A stretch of DNA of 51,936 bases, from assembly GCA_030612765.1 (NCBI GenBank), contig JAUWNG010000009.1, positions 1 to 51,936 of the forward strand. Reading direction: 5' to 3'. The DNA is from Planctomycetota bacterium (GTDB taxonomy: Bacteria; Planctomycetota; Planctomycetia; Pirellulales; Thermoguttaceae). The stretch's first letter is position 1. Every line of letters begins with the position of its first letter. The notes below the pieces were generated by a model, which was not told the DNA's origin, ran no database searches, and was given only the letters and a program-made list of their open reading frames with translations. A program made the position numbers and the translations under genes. Below are positions 7,602 through 16,400 of this stretch, piece by piece.

Positions 7602-8966
7602 TTAGTAAGAGTCCACTGCCGATCGCTGGCTGCCATGCTTCATTAGTCCCCAAAGGATGATCCACCGCACGGTTGTTCCGACGACGCGCCCCGCCACGAT
7701 GGCAATGGCGACACCCAACGCGCCGAGCGAAAAAACGAGCCAGATCGCCGCGCCGAGCGTAACGGAGACTTGCACCAGATCGGCGACGAAGTTGGCGGCC
7801 GGGCGGTCCAAGGCCCAAAGGCCGGCGGCGGCAGTTTGGCCCAAGGAATCGGTCAGGGCGGCCAATGCCAACACGGTCAACAACGTCCCCGTGTCGGCAT
7901 ACATCGGGCCGAAAATGATTCTTGCCACCAGATCGCCGACGAGAAAAACGCCCACGCACAGGCTCCCCAGCACGCCGGCCGCGACGAACGCTGCTTTCCG
8001 CAACACGCCGCCGAGCGCGCGGGCGCCGTCTCGGGCAAACGCCTGGGCCGCCTTGGGTATCAGGAAATTGTTCAACCCCATTACGAACAGGTTCGAGAGT
8101 CCGACCAGCGTGGTGCAGACGGCCAATTTACCCGTCTCCGCCTCGCCGCGGACGATCGCCAGCAGCCACGGCAGCGCGTAGAACGCCAACCCGGTCATTT
8201 GTCCGGTCAGCGCCCAACGGCCGAACGACCAGTTCCGACGCCAATCGCGGACGATTTCCTTGCGCGAGAAGCTGACAGGTTGCTTCCGCAAGAGCCACCA
8301 ACCGGCGGCGGCTACCGCACACGCCGCGCCCATCACGCCGTAGACCACGGCGGGCGAAAGCAACCCCAGCCGCCACAACACCAGCAAGCTCGCCACTTGG
8401 AGCGTGGAGACGGCGACGTCCATGACGATGGCCGTCTCCACGGCGAGATGGGCGAACGAGAAGCGGCGGGCAAAGTCGCGCAAAAGGATAAAAGGAATGA
8501 CGCCCGAGAGGACCCACGCCGCCGGTCGCAATCCGCTTGGCCCCACGCCGAGCGATAGCAACGCCGCCAAACCGATAAAGCAGACGGCCGCGGCCACCGA
8601 GAATACCAACTGATGGATGATCGCGCTGCCGCCGTATTCGGTCAGCGAGCTGCCCTCGCGGCGATGGCGGTACATCGTGTAGGGAATTGAAATCAGATTC
8701 GCCTGCGCGGCGGCCAGAAATATAACGACCGTCCACGCAAGCGCGTAAATGCCGACTTCCGCCGGCGAGCAGGCGCGGGCAATAATCACCAAGGTCAGGA
8801 AATTGGCGCCGCTTACGACCGCCTGGTCGAAAATCGAGAACATGCCCTTTCGCACGACCGGTTCCGACGACTCGGCAAATACCGACGCGGTCACTCCCGC
8901 CGCCAACGGCGACGAGCCTTCGCGGAGATCGGGCCGAATTGGATCGTCGTCGCGGATCGGTGTCAT
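7602..8966 (-). CDS. Oligosaccharide flippase family protein (Wzx/MATE-like)
   Basis: A polysaccharide-biosynthesis membrane protein of about 454 residues with twelve to fourteen predicted hydrophobic helices, from VRKGMFSIFDQAVVSGANFLTLVIIAR to the C-terminal VVGTTVRWIILWGLM. It would flip undecaprenyl-linked repeat units across the inner membrane. The first ~40 residues are polar and acidic, a cytoplasmic extension. I chose ATG at 8966 (MTPIRDDD). An in-frame ATG seven codons earlier is possible. It sits between the deacetylase (204-base gap filled by a repeat) and the ligase (11 bases), so it probably heads a tight sub-operon of flippase-ligase-acetyltransferase-GT2-WecG. Confidence 0.9.
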   Translation of the reverse strand: MTPIRDDDPIRPDLREGSSPLAAGVTASVFAESSEPVVRKGMFSIFDQAVVSGANFLTLVIIARACSPAEVGIYALAWTVVIFLAAAQANLISIPYTMYRHRREGSSLTEYGGSAIIHQLVFSVAAAVCFIGLAALLSLGVGPSGLRPAAWVLSGVIPFILLRDFARRFSFAHLAVETAIVMDVAVSTLQVASLLVLWRLGLLSPAVVYGVMGAACAVAAAGWWLLRKQPVSFSRKEIVRDWRRNWSFGRWALTGQMTGLAFYALPWLLAIVRGEAETGKLAVCTTLVGLSNLFVMGLNNFLIPKAAQAFARDGARALGGVLRKAAFVAAGVLGSLCVGVFLVGDLVARIIFGPMYADTGTLLTVLALAALTDSLGQTAAAGLWALDRPAANFVADLVQVSVTLGAAIWLVFSLGALGVAIAIVAGRVVGTTVRWIILWGLMKHGSQRSAVDSY

Positions 8967-9002
8967 GGTGAAATCGCGCTGCCTCAATTACTCTGGTTCC
9001 TA

Positions 9003-9130
9003 GAACGTGTTTTGAAATATGGCACAGCCGCCCTCGGCTGTGTGATTAACCGTGAGTTCTCGGTCACAGCCGAGGGCGGCTGTGCCACATTTTATTTCTA
9101 AAACACGTTCCCACGCGGAGCGTGGGAACC
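9003..9130. repeat. Palindromic repeat with AACGTGTT boundaries plus TTCCCACGCGG palindrome
   Basis: A long inverted repeat (ATGGCACAGCCGCCCTCGGC and its complement) is framed by AACGTGTTTTGAAAT on the left and ATTTCTAAAACACGTT on the right. It is followed directly by TTCCCACGCGGAGCGTGGGAAC. It occupies most of the gap between the deacetylase and flippase genes and could form a strong hairpin in their transcript. Confidence 0.85.
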
Positions 9131-9170
9131 AGGGTAATCCGTGCTACTATGTGTGGAATAGCTTGTCAAT

Positions 9171-9992
9171 CTACTGAAAAGCGGCTGCCTTGCGGCGCTC
9201 CGACGAGGGACGCAACCGTCGCCAGACGCCCCGCAGCATAGAATACCAACCGTTTAGTTTCAACGTCAGGGTTGCGGCGGTGTCGTGCCGGCCGACGTTG
9301 AACCGTCCCCAAGCGAATGGATCGTCCCGCGGCGCGACGACTTTCGGCTCGGCGGTCAGCGCGCATTTAGCGCCGACCTCGCGCGTCACCGCAACCATTT
9401 CGGAACCGAAGTATCCAAAAGGAAAGGCGAAAGACACGTCCGACAGGCCGAGCCGGTCGTGAAGCACCTCCATCGAACGGACCAGGTCGCGGCGGAAGAT
9501 GCCCGGCCGGCCGCGAAGGTCGGCGTGCGTGTGAGTGTGCGAGCCGACTTCGATCAGGCCGCTTTCGATCATCTCGGAGCAATGGGCGGTGGAAAGGGGT
9601 TTCCACGCAACGTCCGGAACCTCATCCGAGCCGGCGGCCGGCCAGTCGTCGAAGGCGAAAGGCCGGCGGCCGTCCAAATAAGCCGTCGCCACGAACACCG
9701 TCGCGGGAATCGACAACTCCTTCAACACCGGCCAGGCGTTGTGGTAAACGTTGTCGTAGCCGTCGTCGAAGGTGACGACGAACGTGCGGGCGGGGACTGC
9801 CTCGCCCGACCGGCGACATTCAATCGCCCGACGCAGCGGCCAGGGGCGATAACCGCGCGACATCAGCCCGGAAAGCTGACGGCCGAGACGGTCGGGAGTC
9901 ACGTTCCACGTCGGCGCCGCGACCCCCTCGACGTGCGGCGCGACGCGGTGATAAATCAAGATACCGAACGGATTGTCTTTGCTCGTGTGCAT
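9171..9992 (-). CDS. Polysaccharide deacetylase (NodB-type, CE4)
   Basis: A 273-residue carbohydrate esterase family 4 domain that removes N-acetyl groups from polysaccharide chains. Motif 1 is TFDDGYDN (Asp76 base, Asp77 metal ligand). Motif 2 is SHTHTHADL (metal ligands His152 and His156). Motif 3 is FAFPFGYF. The N-terminal FGILIYHRVAP is the usual start of the PEP-CTERM/exopolysaccharide-associated deacetylase subgroup. No signal peptide is seen, as in other cluster-associated members. It lies between the chain-length gene (97 bases upstream) and the flippase and is read on the same strand, so it is assigned to exopolysaccharide modification. Confidence 0.92.
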   Translation of the reverse strand: MHTSKDNPFGILIYHRVAPHVEGVAAPTWNVTPDRLGRQLSGLMSRGYRPWPLRRAIECRRSGEAVPARTFVVTFDDGYDNVYHNAWPVLKELSIPATVFVATAYLDGRRPFAFDDWPAAGSDEVPDVAWKPLSTAHCSEMIESGLIEVGSHTHTHADLRGRPGIFRRDLVRSMEVLHDRLGLSDVSFAFPFGYFGSEMVAVTREVGAKCALTAEPKVVAPRDDPFAWGRFNVGRHDTAATLTLKLNGWYSMLRGVWRRLRPSSERRKAAAFQ

Positions 9993-10089
9993 GATAGTTG
10001 CCCGATGGTTGCTCGATTGGATTTTGCCCGCGTGGTGTCAATACAATTTTTGCCCCTTAAAATTCGACAACTTATCCCCCCCCTGGCTC

Positions 10090-11559
10090 TTACCTGGGTT
10101 TCGACTGAACAAAGGCGGCCAACATCGGTGCATCATGCACCTCATCAATATCCCCATCCCCGGCGTCCTCGGCTTCGCTTTCCAGCGACCACATCATGCG
10201 CTCGTACTGGTCGATGGCCAGCGGCAACGCCAGACCACCCAGCGCGGCGGCGCAAAGCCCCAGCAGCAGGTTCAACAATATCCTCGGACGCACGGGAAGC
10301 GGCTCGAAGCTGGCCGGCTGCACCACGTTGATGTTCGACATCCGCTGGACTTCCAACTGTCGGTCGATCCGCGTTTGTTCGAGGTTCGTCGAGTATTTTC
10401 GATAGTCGGTTTCTAAAAGATCGACTTCCCGTTGCGCCGCCGCGACGCGCAATTCGTCCTCGTTCAACTTGATTAGTTGAAGGCGGACCGCGGCCAGTTG
10501 CGATTTCAGTTGGCCGGACTGCGCTTCGAGCGAGGCCAGCTTCGGCTCGCCGACAAGCAGGGCCAATTCGGCCTCTTGGCGGAGCCGCCCCGGCTCGCGG
10601 GTTACACGCTTGAGAGTCTTCTCTTCTTGTTCGAGAATCTTGCGCGCGGCGGCAATCTGCTCATGGACTTGCCGCATCTTCGGGTGCTCGTCGGTGTACT
10701 TGGACTGGGCCTCTTTCTGACGCAACTGCAAGGCATAGAACCGTTCCCTCATGCGATTGGTGCCTTCGTCGCCGAAGCCGCTGGTTTCTTCCACCTGAGT
10801 GTCCGGCAAGGAGGCTGCCTTCCGGCGCAGTTGGCGGACGTTGGCCTCCTCCACGGCCCGCGATTCCTCGGTCTTAAGCAGATCGTCCTCGAGGCGTCCG
10901 ATCCGGGTGACGATTTGCTTCCGCTGGGCTGCGGGCGAGGCCAACCCCGTCTCGTTTTTCAGGTCGCGGAGCGCCGCCTCGTTGCGAGAGAGTTTTTCGC
11001 GGAGACGGCGCGTCTGCTCGACGAAAAACTCGTGCGAACCATGCGTCCGGTTCAGCCGGCCGTGCTCGTCGAGATACGTGTCGATGAGCTTGGCCACCAC
11101 CGACTGACAGAGTTCCGGCGTTGGTCCCCGGTAAGTCACGTTGATAACGCTGGATTTCTTTGCCGCCTCGATTTTTAGTTTCTTGGCCACTCGGCGGATC
11201 GCCTTCTCACGGTCGCCGCGGCCGACAATCTCTTTTGGTCCCAGGGCATCGACGACTTTCTCGACCAGCGCCCGGCTGTGGAGAATCTCCACCACCGAAT
11301 TGATCTCCCTCTCGCGGGACTGTGGTATCGCGACGATCGGGTTCTGGCCCAACGTAGCCGTTGGATCGAGCGTGGCGTTTTCGCGCCCCAGCCGCACGAA
11401 CAGCTTCCCCTCTGATTTGTATTGCCGGGGAACCAGCAGCGTAAATAAGACAGTGCCGGCAAACACGGCGCAGAAGAACAAAACGGCCTTTTTCTTGTGG
11501 CGGGAAAAAGCCCGATACACATCGCCGAGTTGCCCCGATGATTGCCTGTTATCGAACAT
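10090..11559 (-). CDS. Wzz/GumC-type chain-length determinant protein
   Basis: Inner-membrane polysaccharide co-polymerase of 489 residues. It has one N-terminal membrane helix (about residues 28-46, AVLFFCAVFAGTVLFTLLVP), a Wzz domain with SEGKLFVRLGREN, a long periplasmic coiled coil (about 180-400), and the second helix after the proline-rich PASFEPLPVRPRILLN (about 428-450). The cytoplasmic tail is short and acidic, with no Walker motifs or tyrosine-rich end, so the BY-kinase partner is absent or encoded elsewhere. It is the first gene of the leftward exopolysaccharide cluster, which is probably transcribed from the gap to its right. Confidence 0.9.
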   Translation of the reverse strand: MFDNRQSSGQLGDVYRAFSRHKKKAVLFFCAVFAGTVLFTLLVPRQYKSEGKLFVRLGRENATLDPTATLGQNPIVAIPQSREREINSVVEILHSRALVEKVVDALGPKEIVGRGDREKAIRRVAKKLKIEAAKKSSVINVTYRGPTPELCQSVVAKLIDTYLDEHGRLNRTHGSHEFFVEQTRRLREKLSRNEAALRDLKNETGLASPAAQRKQIVTRIGRLEDDLLKTEESRAVEEANVRQLRRKAASLPDTQVEETSGFGDEGTNRMRERFYALQLRQKEAQSKYTDEHPKMRQVHEQIAAARKILEQEEKTLKRVTREPGRLRQEAELALLVGEPKLASLEAQSGQLKSQLAAVRLQLIKLNEDELRVAAAQREVDLLETDYRKYSTNLEQTRIDRQLEVQRMSNINVVQPASFEPLPVRPRILLNLLLGLCAAALGGLALPLAIDQYERMMWSLESEAEDAGDGDIDEVHDAPMLAAFVQSKPR

Positions 11560-11972
11560 TACGGTCTCCTTCGCCCCTCCGCTGCCTTACGGCGGAGCGT
11601 TCCAAAAGCGGATTGCGTGAAAACTCGGAACGAAACAAACTGAAAAGAAGCTGAAAAGAAAATGACGACGTGCCGCGGACTGAGTAGCGAACCGGAAAGT
11701 CAAGTTTCAGGCGAAAAGTAATGACTGCGTTCCTCTGTCCTGGGGCAACCAGGCAATAAATCGCATCTGGCTATTGTAACAAGGGCGGGGAACATTCGCA
11801 ATAAAGAGGGTTTGTGGTATATGCGCACTGCGGGGTACATGGGGTAAGGGTGAGTGCCGATTCGACCCCCTCGCAGAGGTAATCGCTGCGGATATTCATT
11901 ACACACCGCAAATCCCATATAATGAATCTGCTCTCCCCATCAAATACATTATCGTAGAGGTTCCACCGACAA
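11560..11972. other. Divergent intergenic region
   Basis: About 410 bases between the leftward chain-length gene and the rightward GGDEF gene. It must carry both promoters. I saw no convincing -35/-10 pair, operator or known riboswitch. It holds no repeat of the families found elsewhere. Confidence 0.5.
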
Positions 11973-12989
11973 ATGCCCTTTTCAGCCGGGAGTGAAGAAC
12001 TGGAAGGTCGCCCGTTCAACGCCGACCGTTCGGCGACGGCGACGTCCGCCGAAGGATGCTGGCCGGACACGATGCAAACCGCGTTTGATCTGCTGCCCGA
12101 TGCCGTATTCCGCTTGGACGGGCGTGGGATGACGTTCAGCGGCGCAAACCGGGCCGCGTGTGAACGGCTCGGCTACACTCGCGAGGAACTATTGGGTATG
12201 GACTTGCGCCAGGTGTGCCGCTGGTCGGACGTTGCGGTCTTGGCCCGGCGGCTGGATGATCTTGGGACCGAGGCGCCGGCCACGGTGGTGTTCCATACCG
12301 TACTGCGGCGGAAGGATGGAAAGACCATCGCCGCCGAATGGCGCGTTTCGCGCATCCCGGAGTGTTGCGGCGGAGGGTGGATTGTTGTGGCGTCCGTCGC
12401 CGACCGCACGGACGGTTTGTACGGGGCCAATGCGGACTCGTTGGGTTTGGGATTGCCCGGCCACGATCCGCTGACCGGATTGCCCGACCGCCGGTTGTTC
12501 GAGCGCCTTTTGGATCGTGCCTTGGAGCGCGTGCGTCGGCGCGGCGACTACTTGTTCGCGGTTTGCTTTATCGACCTGGACGGCTTCAAGGCGATCAACG
12601 ACCGTTTCGGCCATTTGGCCGGAGATCGCGTGTTGTGCGAGATTGCCCGGCGGCTGGTCGGTTGCGTTCGCCCCGGCGACATGGCGGCACGTTTCGGCGG
12701 CGACGAGTTCACCGTGCTGATCGACGACCTTCCCGACGGCCGCAGCGCGGAGCTGGTGGCGCGACGGATGCTCGATCAAATCCGGCGGCCGATCGCTATC
12801 GACGATCATTTCGTACGGATCGGCGCCAGCGTAGGCGTTGCGATCGGCTCCGGCGAGTATCGGCGGATCGAGAACCTGTTGCACGACGCCGATGGGGCGA
12901 TGTACCGCGTAAAGTCGCTGGGTGGCGACGACGTGGGACTTTTCGACGGCAACGACTTGTTTCGCCCGGTCAAGCCGCTCACGGTATAA
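11973..12989 (+). CDS. PAS-GGDEF diguanylate cyclase
   Basis: A soluble 338-residue signalling enzyme predicted to make cyclic di-GMP from two GTP. A PAS domain (about 34-145, DLLPDAVFRLDGRGMTFSGAN...GYTREELLG) is followed by a complete GGDEF domain (about 165-330). The active-site motif GGDEF is intact at 252-256. An RxxD inhibitory site (R243-P-G-D246) lies five residues upstream, so product inhibition is likely. There is no membrane segment or signal peptide. It is divergent from the exopolysaccharide cluster next to it. Cyclic di-GMP commonly controls such clusters, so functional coupling is plausible but not shown. Confidence 0.93.
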   Translation: MPFSAGSEELEGRPFNADRSATATSAEGCWPDTMQTAFDLLPDAVFRLDGRGMTFSGANRAACERLGYTREELLGMDLRQVCRWSDVAVLARRLDDLGTEAPATVVFHTVLRRKDGKTIAAEWRVSRIPECCGGGWIVVASVADRTDGLYGANADSLGLGLPGHDPLTGLPDRRLFERLLDRALERVRRRGDYLFAVCFIDLDGFKAINDRFGHLAGDRVLCEIARRLVGCVRPGDMAARFGGDEFTVLIDDLPDGRSAELVARRMLDQIRRPIAIDDHFVRIGASVGVAIGSGEYRRIENLLHDADGAMYRVKSLGGDDVGLFDGNDLFRPVKPLTV

Positions 12990-13076
12990 CCGTAAAAATT
13001 CCCGTCCGAACTCTAATGCGGATCATGCCGTAGATGGAGGTGTCCAAAAACGAGTTTTGGAATTATTCATTTATTC

Positions 13077-13190
13077 ATTTAGCCCGTCGTGAATACACGG
13101 CGGGGCGCGTTGACCGCGAAAAAGCCGCTTGCCCCGGGTGTATTCACCCGGGGCTAAATACGAATGTTGCATTTCAGAACACGTTACAAG
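13077..13190. repeat. Palindromic repeat, family C (TTTAGCCC...GGGCTAAA)
   Basis: Inverted halves TTTAGCCCGTCGTGAATACACGG and CCCCGGGTGTATTCACCCGGGG enclose a GCGGTTTTTCGC-type centre. The right side ends in TTTCAGAACACGTTA. Other copies are at 22314-22394 and 43788-43869. The rest of the 450-base gap before the protease gene holds no supported gene. Confidence 0.85.
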
Positions 13191-13442
13191 GTTGCCGTTC
13201 CCCCTCTTCCAACAGGCCGAGGGTTGCAAAAAGGCGACGGTTGACTAACAATTACCACGTCCCAGCGCAATGGTGTACGAAATCCGCTCCGCCGTTTGAC
13301 TGCGAGGGTCTTGTGACACAGACTTCCAGTAGAGAAGCACCTTTTCCGCTATTGGTCTAGTCGTTTAGAGTCTTGTCACAGAGAGCCTGCCCGTCGTCTT
13401 TTGGCGGGGCGCTCGTAGAATTCGCACCACGGTATAAGCATC

Positions 13443-16400
13443 ATGCGCGGCCCCGGAATCAACGCAGAAGCGTTGGGCGTTTGTGGTAGGCTGGCCAGCG
13501 AGATCGCCGGTTGGTTGAGCCTTCCAAACCGGTTGGTGTGCGCCGCGGCCGAAGCCAAGCTCCCCTCCCGGCGTCGGTCGCTGCACATCGAGCCGCTTGA
13601 ATCGCGCCACTTGTTGGACGCCGCCGGCGTGGCCTCGCTGGTCTCGGCGATCTGGTTCCAGGACGTTTCCGACCACGCGGACGTGGCGCACGCCGGAGTG
13701 GCCGACTGGGGCGTCGAAAGCGACGTTGCATCGGACCAATCGGTCCTCGTTGCGGGACAGCCGGACCTCTACGATTGGATCGTCCAATTCGACACGGCCG
13801 CGGTCGCCGGCGTCGCTTCAGTGGCCGAGACGGCGAGTTTGCTGGTCGGCGGCGGAGTCGAGTTCGAGGTCCTGCGCGGGCTGGGGCTTGTGGGCCAAGT
13901 GCTGGTGCGCAGCTCCGACGCCTCGTTTGAAGCGGTGCAATCCCGGCTGAGCGAGAACGTGAACGTCACCGGCTTCGAGCAAGACGCCATCCGCCAGATC
14001 GACGTGACGGTCCCCACCGACCCGTATTACAATCAACTGTGGGGTATGAATTCCATCGACGCTCCGGAGGCATGGACCATCACCACCGGCAGTTCGAGCG
14101 TGGTCGTGGCCGTGATCGACACCGGAGTCGATTACACCCACGTCGATCTGGCCGCCAACATCTGGACCAATCCGGGCGAGATCGCCGGCAACGGCATCGA
14201 CGACGACCACAACGGATTCGTCGACGACGTTTACGGTTACGACTTCGTCAACAACGACGGCGATCCGATGGACGACCACAGCCACGGAACGCACGTCTCC
14301 GGCACCATCGCCGCGATGGCCAACAACGGAGTAGGCGTGGCCGGCGTAAACTGGTCCAGTTCTATCATGGCCTTGAAGTTCCTAGACGGCAACGGCTCGG
14401 GCTACCTCTCCGACGCCGTCCGCGCGATCAACTACGCCACCATGATGCGGAACCAATACGGCGTCAACGTCTGCGTGACGAACAACAGTTGGGGCGGCGG
14501 CGGATACAGCACCTCAATGTATAACGCCATACAGGCCAGCAACAACGCCGACATCCTCTTCGTCGCCGCCGCGGGAAACAGCGGCTCGAACAACGACTTC
14601 AGCCCGCAATATCCGGCCAACTACTCCTGCTCCAACGTGGTTTCCGTGGCGGCCATCACCTCAAGCGGACAACTGGCGAGTTTCAGTTCCTACGGCGTCA
14701 CGACCGTCGATCTCGCCGCGCCGGGCGTTTCCATCTACAGCACCGTTCCGGGCAACCGCTATGCCTCCTATTCCGGCACCAGCATGGCCACCCCTCACGT
14801 GGCGGGAGTCGCCGCCCTGGCCTTCGCACTCGCCCCGGACGCTTCCGTGGCCGAAGTCCGCGACGCCATCCTCGGCGGGACCGAACCCTCGGCGGCATTG
14901 AGCGGAAAAACGGTCACCGGCGGGACACTCAACGCCTACAACACTTTGCAACTGCTCGACGCGCAACCGCCGCAAGGGCCGGTGATCGGCTCGTTGAGCG
15001 TCTCGCCCAACCCGGCCACCCTCGGCGCGACCGTCGCGTTGGTCGCCGGCGGGCTGGCCGACGCCACCGGAACGATTACCGGCGTCTACGTTTCTTGGGA
15101 CATCAACAACAACGGGCAATACGACGCCGAAGATCCGGCCGTCGGCGGAACCACGACGATCGTCGGCAACGAGGCGACCATCACCCTGGATACCAATCGC
15201 TTTGGGGAAGGTACGCATCGACTGTTCGCCGCGGCGCTGGACAGCAACTCGCACTGGAGCGCTTTGGCTACCACGTTTTTAACCGTCGACGACCACGGCG
15301 ACAGCGCCGCGTCGGCGACCGCCGTAGGCGTCCCCAGCTCGACGGCCGCGACGCTCGGAGTTATCGGAGACATCGACTGGTTCAAATTCCAGGCAGTATC
15401 GGGAAAGTCATACTCCTTAACCACGCAACTCGATACACTCGATGACTCTGTTTTGTATCTCTTCGACCGCGACGGCGTCAGTTGGCTGGCCTACAACGAC
15501 GATGTAAGTTACGGCGATGGCGATCTCTCTTCACGGATCGGGTGGACCGCCCCGGCCAGCGGCACGTATTACCTTGCCGTGGCTGCATATGAGGACTACT
15601 ACTCCGGCACTTATTCGCTGAACGTGCAGATCGACAACTCCGCGCCGGTGTTGGCCGCCATCGGCGACCGGACGATGTCCCACACCGAGACGACGCTCGC
15701 CGTACCGATCTCCGCGAGCGACGCCGACGGCGACCCGTTGAGTTATTCGGCACAAGCGCTGTCGGTCGATCCGCTGGCCCGGCAGGCGTATGAGTTGGAC
15801 CAGGAGTTCGGCCTGTATCAGTGGGGAGGCAGTTTTTGGACCGATCTCCGCGGGGAAAACGAAAGTTACTTCGCCGGATACCACAACGGCGCCGGAAACG
15901 CGTACTTTATCCTCCCCGACGGCGATTTGTACCGTTGGAACGGGAGCATCGCCGCCAGTACGCATGTCGCCACCATAAGCGCCGAGTATTACGCCGCCCC
16001 CTTCTTGCTCTGCGAGGCACAACCGCCGGAATACACCCCGATCGACGGCGGCAACGTCCAACTGAGCATCTCCGGCGGTGAGTTGACAATCGCCCGGGCG
16101 GCGGATTTCGTCGAGAATTTCGTCGTTCAAGTCAACGTCAGCGACGGGGTGGCCGCGGACAGCGAGGCATTCTCGGTTTCCGTGACGAACTCCTCGCCGG
16201 AATTGGCGCCGATCGGCGATCGGACGATGTCCCACACCGTGACGACGTTCGCCGTTCCGATTTCCGCGACCGACGCCGACGGCGACCCGTTGAGTTATTC
16301 GGCACAGGCGCTGTCGGTCGATCCGCTGGCCCGGCAGGCATACGAGCTGGACCAGGAGTTCGGCCTGTATCAGTGGGAGGGGAGTTTTTGGACCGATCTC

